DNA from: Rhizobium phaseoli
GTDB lineage: Bacteria > Pseudomonadota > Alphaproteobacteria > Rhizobiales > Rhizobiaceae
Direction: 5' to 3'
DNA: 64,000 nt
Assembly (NCBI RefSeq): GCF_010668805.1
Contig: NZ_WUFT01000004.1
Location: 62,001-126,000 of the forward strand
The notes beneath the pieces are model-generated. The model saw only the letters and a list, made by a program, of their open reading frames with translations, was not told where the DNA came from and did not search any database. Of this stretch, positions 9,568 through 17,968 are shown piece after piece. Each line of letters opens with the position of its first letter. The first letter of the stretch is position 1. Both the position numbers and the translations under genes were made by a program.

Positions 9568-10182
9568 ATGATCGGCAAGCTGAAAGGCACTATAGACGAG
9601 ATCGGCGAAGACTATGTGCTCGTCGATGTGCACGGCGTCTGCTACGTCGCCCATTGCTCGGCCCGCACCCTGTCCAAGCTCGGCTCGGCCGGCGAGGCCT
9701 GTGTGCTGTTCATCGAGACCTATGTGCGCGAGGATCAATTGAAGCTCTTCGGCTTCATGACCGCGTTGGAGCGGGAATGGTTCAACCTGCTCCAGAGCGT
9801 CCAGGGCGTCGGCGCCAAGGTGGCGCTTGCCGTGCTTTCGACCCTGACGCCGGGCGAACTGGCCAACGCAATAGCCCTGCAGGACCGCACCGCCGTCTCC
9901 CGCGCGCCGGGGGTCGGCCCGAAAGTGGCGATGCGCCTCGTCACCGAACTCAAGAACCGGGCGCCGGCCTTTGCCGGGGAAGCGATCAATATCGCGCTCA
10001 AACAGGAACTCGGCGAAGGTGTCGCGGCCGCACCGGTTGCCGACGCGGTTTCCGCACTGACGAACCTCGGCTACAGCAGAGACCAGGCGGCAAATGCCAT
10101 TGCGGCGGCGATGAAGACGGCAGGCGACGACGCCGATAGCGCCAAGCTGATCAGGTTGGGCTTGAAAGAACTGGCGCGGTGA
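9568..10182 (+). CDS. ruvA: Holliday junction branch-migration protein RuvA
   Basis: A 204-residue RuvA, which forms tetramers that hold the four-way junction for the RuvB motor. Visible parts are the N-terminal OB domain ([26 protein letters not shown]), the helix-hairpin-helix region with [14 protein letters not shown] and [18 protein letters not shown], and the C-terminal domain [19 protein letters not shown] that contacts RuvB. The start at 9568 matches the family; the frame extends upstream into vapC only by chance. It starts 13 bases after vapC, so it is probably read through the toxin-antitoxin pair. Confidence 0.96.
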   Translation: MIGKLKGTIDEIGEDYVLVDVHGVCYVAHCSARTLSKLGSAGEACVLFIETYVREDQLKLFGFMTALEREWFNLLQSVQGVGAKVALAVLSTLTPGELANAIALQDRTAVSRAPGVGPKVAMRLVTELKNRAPAFAGEAINIALKQELGEGVAAAPVADAVSALTNLGYSRDQAANAIAAAMKTAGDDADSAKLIRLGLKELAR

Positions 10183-10263
10183 AGCCAGGAAAACCGATGA
10201 TTGGATGTCGAGGCAGCCGATTTTTGGTGTATTGCTGTGACAGTTTCAAAACGGAATGAGAGC

Positions 10264-11304
10264 ATGAGCGAACCCGCCCGCCTGATATCGCCGGAAAAGC
10301 GGGGCGAAGATCTCGACATCACCCTGCGCCCGCAATCGCTGGACGAATTCACCGGCCAGGCCGAAGCGCGCGCCAATCTGAAAGTCTTCATCGAGGCGGC
10401 GAAGAACCGCGGCGAGGCGCTGGACCATGTGCTCTTCGTCGGCCCGCCCGGCCTCGGCAAGACGACGCTGGCGCAGATCATGGCGAAGGAACTCGGCGTC
10501 AATTTCCGTTCGACATCCGGTCCAGTAATCGCCAAGGCCGGCGATCTCGCCGCCCTGCTCACCAATCTCGAAGAGCGCGACGTGCTCTTCATCGACGAGA
10601 TCCATCGCCTCAATCCCGCCGTCGAGGAAATCCTCTATCCGGCCATGGAAGATTTCCAGCTCGACCTCATCATCGGCGAAGGCCCTGCCGCTCGCTCGGT
10701 GAAAATCGATCTCTCGAAATTCACCCTGGTGGCGGCCACCACCCGCCTCGGCCTGTTGACGACGCCGCTCCGCGACCGCTTCGGCATTCCAGTGCGCCTG
10801 AGCTTCTACACCGTCGAGGAGCTGGAACTGATCGTGCGTCGCGGCGCGCGGCTGATGAACCTGCCGATTACCGAGGAAGGCGCCCGCGAGATTGCAAGAC
10901 GCGCCCGCGGCACGCCGCGCATCGCCGGCCGGCTGCTGCGGCGTGTGCGCGACTTCGCCGAGGTGGCAAGGGCCGAATCCGTCACCCGCGAGATTGCCGA
11001 CGAGGCGCTGACCCGCCTGCTGGTCGACAATGTCGGCTTCGATCAGCTCGACAAACGTTACCTCAACATGATCGCTGTCAATTTCGGCGGCGGCCCGGTC
11101 GGCATCGAGACCATCGCCGCCGGGCTTTCCGAGCCGCGCGACGCGATCGAAGACATCATCGAGCCCTACATGATCCAGCAGGGTTTCATTCAGCGCACGC
11201 CACGCGGCCGTGTTCTGACCGCAATCGCGTGGAGACATCTGGGATTGCAACCGCCCAAGGATATGGAGGCTGCGCAGTTCCGGCTGTTCCAGGAGGACAA
11301 CTGA
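10264..11304 (+). CDS. ruvB: Holliday junction helicase RuvB
   Basis: AAA+ ATPase motor of branch migration, 346 residues. Walker A is GPPGLGKTT, Walker B is [11 protein letters not shown], sensor 1 lies in [20 protein letters not shown], and the C-terminal winged helix contains [18 protein letters not shown]. Start at 10264 ([16 protein letters not shown]) fits the family. The gap to ruvA is 81 bases, and its stop is directly followed by the GTG of the phosphoesterase gene. Confidence 0.97.
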   Translation: MSEPARLISPEKRGEDLDITLRPQSLDEFTGQAEARANLKVFIEAAKNRGEALDHVLFVGPPGLGKTTLAQIMAKELGVNFRSTSGPVIAKAGDLAALLTNLEERDVLFIDEIHRLNPAVEEILYPAMEDFQLDLIIGEGPAARSVKIDLSKFTLVAATTRLGLLTTPLRDRFGIPVRLSFYTVEELELIVRRGARLMNLPITEEGAREIARRARGTPRIAGRLLRRVRDFAEVARAESVTREIADEALTRLLVDNVGFDQLDKRYLNMIAVNFGGGPVGIETIAAGLSEPRDAIEDIIEPYMIQQGFIQRTPRGRVLTAIAWRHLGLQPPKDMEAAQFRLFQEDN

Positions 11305-12207
11305 GTGATTACCCGCCGCGGATTTTTCAAGGTTCTTGGCGGCGGTGTCGCAGGCGTCATGTCCCTCGGCGGTTACGCATTTGCCTATGAACCGCTGGCA
11401 AGGCTTGCCATCGCCCGCTACCGGCTGACCCCGCCCGGACGGACGCCGGGGCCCAAGCTCCGCATCGTCGCACTCGCCGATCTTCATGCCTGCGAACCGT
11501 GGATGTCGGCAAGCCGCATCACCGCGATCTGTCAGAGAGCCAATGAACTCGAAGGCGATGTCACCGTGCTGCTCGGCGATTATGCTGCCGGCATGAACAT
11601 GGTGACCCAATATGTGCATTCGAGCCAATGGTCGAAGGCGCTCGCCACTTTGCAGGCCCCTCTTGGCGTCCATGCGATCATGGGCAACCACGATTGGTGG
11701 GAAGACAAGACCGCCCAGAAAAACGGCGGCATAGAAACGTTCGGGCACCGGGCGCTTGCCGACGTCGGAATCCCGGTCTACGGCAACCGCGCCATCCGGC
11801 TCGAAAGGGATGGCCGCGGCTTCTGGCTGGCAGGCCTCGAAGATCAACTGGCGCTGCTGCCCGGCAGGAAATGGGGCCGCACCCATATGCTCGGCCTCGA
11901 CGACCTCGATGGAACGATGGCGCAGGTGACCGACGATGCACCCGTCATCCTGCTCGCCCATGAGCCCGATATCTTTCCGCGCGTGCCCGAGCGGGTCTCG
12001 CTGACGCTATCGGGCCACACGCATGGCGGACAGATCCGTTTCCTCGGCCGTTCGCCGATCGTCCCCTCGGGTTACGGCAATCGTTACGCCTATGGCCATA
12101 TGGTCGAGGAGGGTCGTAATATCATCGTGTCCGGTGGCCTCGGCTGCTCCATCGCACCGGTGCGCTTCGGCGTCCCGCCGGAAATTGTCGTAATCGATCT
12201 CGGATAA
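11305..12207 (+). CDS. Tat-exported metallophosphoesterase (YkuE-like)
   Basis: A 300-residue calcineurin-like phosphoesterase. The N-terminus TRRGFFKVLGGG is a twin-arginine export signal followed by a hydrophobic stretch, so it is exported folded to the periplasm. Metal motifs in order are ADLHACEPW, LLGDYAAG, GNHDWW, LAHEPD and SGHTHGGQIRF. A GTG start at 11305 is adopted: it directly abuts the ruvB stop and is preceded by AGGAGG at 11291-11296. That places it in the ruv transcript. The substrate may be a nucleotide or lipid phosphate and is not determinable here. Confidence 0.88.
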   Translation: MITRRGFFKVLGGGVAGVMSLGGYAFAYEPLARLAIARYRLTPPGRTPGPKLRIVALADLHACEPWMSASRITAICQRANELEGDVTVLLGDYAAGMNMVTQYVHSSQWSKALATLQAPLGVHAIMGNHDWWEDKTAQKNGGIETFGHRALADVGIPVYGNRAIRLERDGRGFWLAGLEDQLALLPGRKWGRTHMLGLDDLDGTMAQVTDDAPVILLAHEPDIFPRVPERVSLTLSGHTHGGQIRFLGRSPIVPSGYGNRYAYGHMVEEGRNIIVSGGLGCSIAPVRFGVPPEIVVIDLG

Positions 12208-12214
12208 GAACAGC

Positions 12215-12721
12215 ATGACCAAGCGCACTCTCATCCGCCTGAATGCGGGCGCCGAGCGATTCAATTATCGCATCGCCGGCCTCGGCTTCCGCGATGGCCA
12301 CGTGCTCGTCCATCGCGCCGTGCATGAGCCCTTCTGGACCTTTCCGGGCGGCAGGGCGGAAATCGGCGAGACCTCGGAAGAAACGCTGAAACGGGAGATG
12401 GTGGAGGAGCTGGGCGTCGAAGTCACAATTTCCCGCCTGCTCTGGATCGTCGAGAACTTCTTCCACTACGAACAGCGCGACTGGCATGAACTCGGCTTCT
12501 ATTATCTGATGCACATCCCGCCGGAATTCCCATTTCAGCCACACGAAGTGATTCATCGCGTCGAAGACGGCGACAATCATCTCGAATTCAAATGGGTGGC
12601 GGCAACGCGCACGGCCCTGACCGCGCTCGACATTCCGCCCTATTTCATCGCCAATGAAATCGAGAACCTGCCCCTAGCACCCCGTCATCTCGTCTGGCGC
12701 GACGGCAATCTCGATGACTGA
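12215..12721 (+). CDS. Nudix hydrolase
   Basis: A 168-residue Nudix protein. The Nudix box is complete: GGRAEIGETSEETLKREMVE followed by ELGVE, fitting G-x5-E-x7-REUxEExGU. It hydrolyses some nucleoside diphosphate linked to another moiety, with the substrate unknown. It begins 7 bases after the phosphoesterase stop and so is probably the last gene of the ruv-linked transcript. A decayed family A repeat lies just downstream. Confidence 0.88.
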   Translation: MTKRTLIRLNAGAERFNYRIAGLGFRDGHVLVHRAVHEPFWTFPGGRAEIGETSEETLKREMVEELGVEVTISRLLWIVENFFHYEQRDWHELGFYYLMHIPPEFPFQPHEVIHRVEDGDNHLEFKWVAATRTALTALDIPPYFIANEIENLPLAPRHLVWRDGNLDD

Positions 12722-12735
12722 GACTGAGGCAACCG

Positions 12736-12780
12736 TTCTAGAGCATATGGCCGACCGGGCCTAAAATCATCCCGTTCCAG
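12736..12780. repeat. Decayed copy of intergenic palindrome family A
   Basis: The right half, GGGCCTAAAATCATCCCGTT, matches the second hairpin of the complete family A copies at 25747-25855 and 42721-42832. The left half has diverged. It occupies the gap between the Nudix and DinB genes. Confidence 0.55.
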
Positions 12781-12805
12781 AAGCGCTTGAAGAGGAAAGC
12801 TGCCG

Positions 12806-13369
12806 ATGCCGACCTTCGATCCCGTCAGGGCATTCCGCAAACTTGGCTACAACAACGCCCTTGCCAACCACCGTCTGCTTCAAGCCTGCGCGGCGCTGAA
12901 ACCCGGCGAATTCGAAGCGCCGCGCACGAGCTTCTTCCCCTCGATCAGGGAAACCTTGAACCACAATATCACGGTCGACTGGTTCTATGTCGATGGCTTG
13001 GAAGGCGGCACGCTCGGCTACCAGGCCTTCGAGATCGACGAACCCTTCGGCGACGTTTCGTCATTGACCGAAGCGCAGGCCAAGGTTGATCAGCGCCTCA
13101 CCGCACTTTGCGAGGCTCTGACGCCGGAGAGGCTCACCTCGACCATCAGCCTCCATCGCGGCGCCCGCATCCAGGAAGAGCGGATGGAAGACGTGCTCGC
13201 TCACCTCTTCCAGCACCAGACGCATCATCGCGGACAGGTGCATGCGATGCTCTCCGGCACCAGCGTTGCTCCGCCACAGCTCGACGAATTCATCGTCGCC
13301 GACGATGCCCGGTTTCGCGGGCTCGAACTCGCCGAACTCGGCTGGACCGAAGCGAAGCTGATGCGTTAA
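12806..13369 (+). CDS. DinB-family protein
   Basis: A 187-residue four-helix-bundle DinB/YfiT-like protein. The three metal-ligating histidines are visible: NHRLL near residue 22 and two in HLFQHQTHHRGQVHAML near residues 132-146. Relatives include thiol transferases using mycothiol or bacillithiol and proteins of unknown role, and no specific activity can be assigned. The stop codon TAA overlaps the stop of the convergent acvB gene through a shared TTAA. Confidence 0.85.
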   Translation: MPTFDPVRAFRKLGYNNALANHRLLQACAALKPGEFEAPRTSFFPSIRETLNHNITVDWFYVDGLEGGTLGYQAFEIDEPFGDVSSLTEAQAKVDQRLTALCEALTPERLTSTISLHRGARIQEERMEDVLAHLFQHQTHHRGQVHAMLSGTSVAPPQLDEFIVADDARFRGLELAELGWTEAKLMR

Positions 13370-14748
13370 TCCTGCAGGCGTCTTTTCAGACCGTCGATGA
13401 TCGTCTTGGTAAGAAGGTCGTAATTCTCGTCGAAATGGTGGTCGCCGGGCAGTTCGATGACCTCGGCGCCGCTATCCTTCAATGCCGGACAGGCGACATC
13501 GTCATCGTCGTCCTTGCCATAGATGCATTGCACGAGCTTTGGATCGACGTTCTTCAGATCGCTGATGGGATCGCCTCCGGCACCGTCCGTTTTCTGGCCG
13601 AGCCAGCCGAGAACGGAGATGACGTAGTCGACCTGGTGCGAGAGCGACAGCAGCGATAATTGCGCCACCGCCGATTTTTCGGCGGGTTTGAGAAGCTGGT
13701 AGGTCGCCGGCACGACATCGGCGCCGAAGGAATATCCAACGAGCAGCACATGCTTCACCTTCCACTGCTTGCGGTAGAAATCGATGATCTTCGAAAGATC
13801 GGCGGCGGTCTCATCCGGCTTGCGTTCCGACCAGAAATAGTGAAGCGAATCGATGCCGACGACCGGAATGCCTTCCTTCTGCAGCGTGCCGCCGACCTCC
13901 TTGTCGATGTCGCGCCAGCCGCCGTCGCCAGAATAGATCACTGCCATCGTATCGAGGGCGGGCGTCGCCTCAAGGACCGCCAGCGGCAGGCCGAGCGGAT
14001 TACCGAAGGCACCGGAAGCGGTGACGAGATCGTCGAGCGTATCGGCAAACACTGTCTGTGCATCGTCGGTGGAATCGCGGATCTCGATCGCGGCATGGAG
14101 CTTCTTCAACGCTTCGGCATGCGCCTTGCCATCCTTGTCGGCATTGGGCGTGAAGACGGTGACGATCGGATCCGGCAGGGCACCGACGCTGAGGCCATAC
14201 ATGGTGCGCTGGCCGACGACCTGCTTGGGAGCCGGTGTGCAAAGTTCCTTGGTAAGCGGAATGCCGGCGACCGGATCGACGGCAAGTGTCTGGCCGATCG
14301 TCGCATCCGGCGTCTGCGCGGCGATCGCCAGCGCCAAGGCCCCGCCCTCGCCGATGCCGGCGACGATTGGCAGGTGATAGGCATTGTTGCCGGTCGCGCG
14401 CTGGACCTGCTGGCTCAGAGATTCGATGTCCGAAACCATGTAGACGCAGCCGTCGTTGAGGCTGACGTCATATTGGTTGAGCGCCTGGATATAGGAGGGA
14501 AAGTCGACGCCGATGACGACGGCGCCTTCGGCGACCAGCCTGTCGGCCTCCGCTTTCTCATAGTCGCCCCAGCCGGCGGCATCCGAAATCAGCATCACCG
14601 TGCCCTTTACCTCCCCTTCCGGGAGGAAGATGTGCGGCGACGGGATGAGCCCGGTTTCAAAGCTCTGCGTGGTCTCCTCGGCAGCATCAGCCGGCGCGGC
14701 CGCGAGCATGCAGGCGCATGCTGCGGCAAGAAGGAATGTCCTGATCAT
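13366..14748 (-). CDS. acvB: AcvB/VirJ-type periplasmic lysyl-phosphatidylglycerol hydrolase
   Basis: A 460-residue protein with a clear signal peptide (MIRTFLLAAACACMLAAAPADA). Two alpha/beta-hydrolase-like halves follow, the second bearing the nucleophile motif GYSFGAD. It matches Agrobacterium AcvB and Rhizobium AtvA, described as hydrolysing lysyl-phosphatidylglycerol made by LpiA and as needed for acid tolerance or virulence. Its ATG overlaps the lpiA stop by four bases (ATGA), so synthesis and turnover enzymes are translationally coupled. Its own stop overlaps that of the convergent DinB gene. Confidence 0.88.
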   Translation of the reverse strand: MIRTFLLAAACACMLAAAPADAAEETTQSFETGLIPSPHIFLPEGEVKGTVMLISDAAGWGDYEKAEADRLVAEGAVVIGVDFPSYIQALNQYDVSLNDGCVYMVSDIESLSQQVQRATGNNAYHLPIVAGIGEGGALALAIAAQTPDATIGQTLAVDPVAGIPLTKELCTPAPKQVVGQRTMYGLSVGALPDPIVTVFTPNADKDGKAHAEALKKLHAAIEIRDSTDDAQTVFADTLDDLVTASGAFGNPLGLPLAVLEATPALDTMAVIYSGDGGWRDIDKEVGGTLQKEGIPVVGIDSLHYFWSERKPDETAADLSKIIDFYRKQWKVKHVLLVGYSFGADVVPATYQLLKPAEKSAVAQLSLLSLSHQVDYVISVLGWLGQKTDGAGGDPISDLKNVDPKLVQCIYGKDDDDDVACPALKDSGAEVIELPGDHHFDENYDLLTKTIIDGLKRRLQD

Positions 14749-17348
14749 TTTCTCACTACCCCTTTCAATCCGCCCCCGATCAGAAATGTCGCGTCCATCA
14801 ACGCGATCATCGGATTGCCCCCTCCGGATACCGCAAGATAGCGCGGTTGCCAGTGCGGATGAAACTTTGATTTGAATGCCCGAAGGCCTTTGAAGTTGTA
14901 GAAGCGCTCGCCGTGTTCGAAGACGGTGCTGCCGATGCGGTCCCAGACGGGCGCCGCCTCGCGTTTCGACATGCCGGAGAGAGGCGCCATGCCAAGATTG
15001 AAGTGGGTGAAACCCTCGCCGCGCAGATATTCCATGATCTGCACGAAGAGAAAGTCCATCGAGCCCTTCGGCGCATCCGGCGAGAAGCGCATGAGATCGA
15101 TCGTGCCTTCCTGCCTGGATTCCGTGACGAGGATATTGGCGAAAGCGACGATCCTGCCGTCCTTTTTCAGGATGCCGACCGGCTGGGAGGAGACGTAGTC
15201 AGGATCGAAGGCGCCAAGCGAAAAACCCTTTTCCTTGGCGTTGTGATGCTCGAGCCAGGCGGTGGAAACGGCGGAGAGTTCATCGATGACCGAGGGCACA
15301 TCCTCAGGGACGACGACGGCAAATTCCAGCCCGTCGCGCTGGGCGCGGCTTGCCGTCTGGCGCAGATTCGCCCATTTGCCGCCCTTCATCTCGAAGGCCC
15401 TCAGATCGGTCACTGCCAGTTCGCCGAGCTTGAAGGCACGAAGACCGGCATCGGCGCAATGAGAAAGCAGTGACGGCGAAATCTGATAGAACACGGCCCG
15501 GCAGCCAGCGGCGCGCGCCGCTTCGACGAAACGCCAGACGAGTTCCTGCACGGCGCGATGTTCGCCGACCGGGTCGAACAGCGCAATCCAGGACCGGCCC
15601 TGCCGGCCATACATGATGAAGGCGTCACCCTTTTCCGAGAACATGATGCTCTTATCGCCCATGCGCACCAGATTGGCGTCGGCATTGCCCTGCTTGCCGA
15701 CAATCTCGACGGCACGCACCAGCGCCTCCTCCGTCGCCGGTTCCGGCCGGAAGGTCGCCGGCCGAAGCAGGCTGAAGACGGCGATCGCCGACGAGATGAT
15801 GGTAATGCCGAGCACGGCGCGTAAGCCCCGCGGCGCTTCGGCGGTGAATTCGAACTGCCACCAGAGCTGGTTGCTGTATTCGACATCGCGATAGACGAAG
15901 AGCAGAATGACCACGGCGCCGACGACAATGACGGCAATCGCCATCAGCCAGGACGCCGTCAGCGCCTGGTTGAGCAGCGAGGCATGGCGGGTAAAAAGCC
16001 GCCGGCTGACGAACAGCCCGAAGATGAGAAAGGCGAGAAACGCGGCTTCGACCAGCGCGATCGCCTTCAGCAGCGACAAGGTCAATGCGGCAAGCGCGGA
16101 GAACACCGCGACCCACCAGGCGCCGTCGAGCCGCTGGCCGAGGCCGCGAGCAGCGACGACGAGCGCGAGCCCCAGAAGGCTGGAAAGGAAATGCGCCCCT
16201 TCTACCATCGGCAGCGGCAGATAGTTGGAAAGGAATTCGAGGTTCTGGTCCGGCGTCGGCGTGACGCTCGAAAAGATCAGCATGACGCCGAGCAGCAGGG
16301 CGAGAGCCGACAGCAGCTGTGGCATCAGCCTTCCGCCGATGCGGCGCACGCTGGAGGCGGCCGGATGGTCGACGAAACGGCGCAGCTCCGTCGCCGAGAC
16401 CGCGAGCACGGCGATCAGCAGCGGCAGCACATGGTACACCAGCCGGTAGAGCACCAGCGATCCGAGCACGGCATCGATGTTCACCGCGCTGCCGAGAGAC
16501 GCGATGATCACGGTCTCGAACACGCCGAGCCCGGCCGGAACGTGGCTGAGCACCCCGAGACCGACGGCGATCGCATAGACGGCAAGGAAGACGGGCCAGC
16601 CGATTGCCGTCTGCGGCAGCAGCACGTAGAGCACCGACGCCGAAGCGGCGATATCGAAGGCGGTGACCAGGAACTGCCGCGACCAGGTGCGCGAATCCGG
16701 CAGGCGGATTGCCACGGGGCCGAGGTCGAGCACGCGCCCGTCACGGCCGATGATCATCACCGCGCCCAGAATGGCGACGATCGAACCGGCGGCCAACCGC
16801 AGCAGGAAGGGGCTGACACCGATGAGCGGACCGATCTCATCGGCGATGATGATGAGGGCGATCGCCCCGACGCCGGCAAGCCCGAGACCGAAGGAGAGCG
16901 TGACGAAGGCGATGATGCGGCCGATATCTTCGGGAGAAAGCCCGAGCCGCGTATAGGCGCGATAGCGGATCGCACCGCCGGAAAGTGCGCCGAAGCCGGC
17001 GGTATTGCCGACGGCATAGGCACTGAACGCCGTCAGCGCCACATGCGGGAACGGCAGCTTTTTGCCGATATATTCTATCGCGTTGAGATCGTAGAAGATC
17101 AGCGAGAGGAAGCTTAGAGCGGTGAAGAACAACGCAAGCAGGATAGCGCTCGGTCTGGTCGCCGCCAGCGCATCGACAACGTCGTCATAGCGCACCTCGT
17201 TGGTGAGCTGCATGATCGCATAACCGACGAGGCAGAAGACCACGAGTGTCGCCGCTGCCGTCAGCGGTGTTCTGTAACGCCTGAACAATCCGCGAAAAGA
17301 AAATCCGTCCGCGTCTTCCATCTCTTTCAAATTGTCGTGACCCGACAT
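14745..17348 (-). CDS. lpiA: Lysylphosphatidylglycerol synthase LpiA (MprF family)
   Basis: An 867-residue bifunctional MprF-type protein. The N-terminal two thirds contain about 14 hydrophobic helices forming the lipid flippase part, with the YAVGNTAGFGALSGGAIRYR and SHVPAGLGVFE signatures. The C-terminal third is the soluble GNAT-like lysyl transferase (LVRMGDKSIMFSEKGDAFIMYG, GTIDLMRFSPDAPKGSMDFL, FYNFKGLRAFKSKFHP). It adds lysine from lysyl-tRNA to phosphatidylglycerol, lowering membrane negative charge. In rhizobia lpiA is acid-induced. It is the first gene of the lpiA-acvB operon and divergent from the DoxX gene. Confidence 0.93.
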   Translation of the reverse strand: MSGHDNLKEMEDADGFSFRGLFRRYRTPLTAAATLVVFCLVGYAIMQLTNEVRYDDVVDALAATRPSAILLALFFTALSFLSLIFYDLNAIEYIGKKLPFPHVALTAFSAYAVGNTAGFGALSGGAIRYRAYTRLGLSPEDIGRIIAFVTLSFGLGLAGVGAIALIIIADEIGPLIGVSPFLLRLAAGSIVAILGAVMIIGRDGRVLDLGPVAIRLPDSRTWSRQFLVTAFDIAASASVLYVLLPQTAIGWPVFLAVYAIAVGLGVLSHVPAGLGVFETVIIASLGSAVNIDAVLGSLVLYRLVYHVLPLLIAVLAVSATELRRFVDHPAASSVRRIGGRLMPQLLSALALLLGVMLIFSSVTPTPDQNLEFLSNYLPLPMVEGAHFLSSLLGLALVVAARGLGQRLDGAWWVAVFSALAALTLSLLKAIALVEAAFLAFLIFGLFVSRRLFTRHASLLNQALTASWLMAIAVIVVGAVVILLFVYRDVEYSNQLWWQFEFTAEAPRGLRAVLGITIISSAIAVFSLLRPATFRPEPATEEALVRAVEIVGKQGNADANLVRMGDKSIMFSEKGDAFIMYGRQGRSWIALFDPVGEHRAVQELVWRFVEAARAAGCRAVFYQISPSLLSHCADAGLRAFKLGELAVTDLRAFEMKGGKWANLRQTASRAQRDGLEFAVVVPEDVPSVIDELSAVSTAWLEHHNAKEKGFSLGAFDPDYVSSQPVGILKKDGRIVAFANILVTESRQEGTIDLMRFSPDAPKGSMDFLFVQIMEYLRGEGFTHFNLGMAPLSGMSKREAAPVWDRIGSTVFEHGERFYNFKGLRAFKSKFHPHWQPRYLAVSGGGNPMIALMDATFLIGGGLKGVVRK

Positions 17349-17585
17349 CTCTTATCCTGCTGCAATTGCCAGCTCGGCGGGAATCATTTTTGAAAGACGT
17401 AACACGACAGGCATATAAGCTCCATGAAGCCATGCCGCCGCTACCCCAGCCCCGCCGCCTTGGCCTCCATCACTCTCAATTGGGGCGAATTTGCGCAGGC
17501 GAGCGTAACGGCACATTGCATTTTCGTAAGTTTCGGACGAGCTTGACCCTTGCCGGAGATTTGAGATGCGGGAGAAAAGCTCGAT

Positions 17586-17963
17586 ATGCAGGATGGCCCG
17601 GCGCTGATGATGATCGTCCTCGGCCGTCTGTTGCTGGGCGGACTCTATGTCGCTGGCGGCATTCATCATTTTTTCGTCATCGTGCCGCTGACCGACGCGA
17701 TCGAGGCCCGCGGCGTCCCTTTTGCGAAATGGGTTCTGCTCTCGGGCAGCATGTTCCAGATCGTTGCCGGCATGCTGCTGATGTTGGGCCTCTTCGTCAC
17801 GGCAGCGGCATTCGGTCTCATCCTCTTCACTCTTGCCGCCACGATCATGCTGCTGAATTTCTGGGATATGCAGGGAACGGCCCGCGAAAGCGCGATCAAC
17901 ACCTGGAAAACCAACATGGCGATCATCGGCGGTCTACTGATTACTGCGGCCGGTGCGATGTGA
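17586..17963 (+). CDS. DoxX-family membrane protein
   Basis: A 125-residue integral membrane protein with four hydrophobic helices, beginning MIVLGRLLLGGLYVAGGIHHF and ending AIIGGLLITAAG, in the DoxX pattern. Family members are linked to thiosulfate oxidation or oxidative stress, but many are of unknown role. Start could be the ATG at 17586, 17607 or 17610. It is divergent from lpiA (237 bases) and convergent with the MscS gene, whose stop lies 5 bases away. Confidence 0.8.
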   Translation: MQDGPALMMIVLGRLLLGGLYVAGGIHHFFVIVPLTDAIEARGVPFAKWVLLSGSMFQIVAGMLLMLGLFVTAAAFGLILFTLAATIMLLNFWDMQGTARESAINTWKTNMAIIGGLLITAAGAM

Positions 17964-17968
17964 GGCGG

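Noticed and set aside
10246..11961. 571-residue open frame on the minus strand opposite ruvB and the phosphoesterase
   Set aside because: It runs antisense to two well-supported genes, has no recognisable domain and a composition expected of the complementary strand of GC-rich codons.
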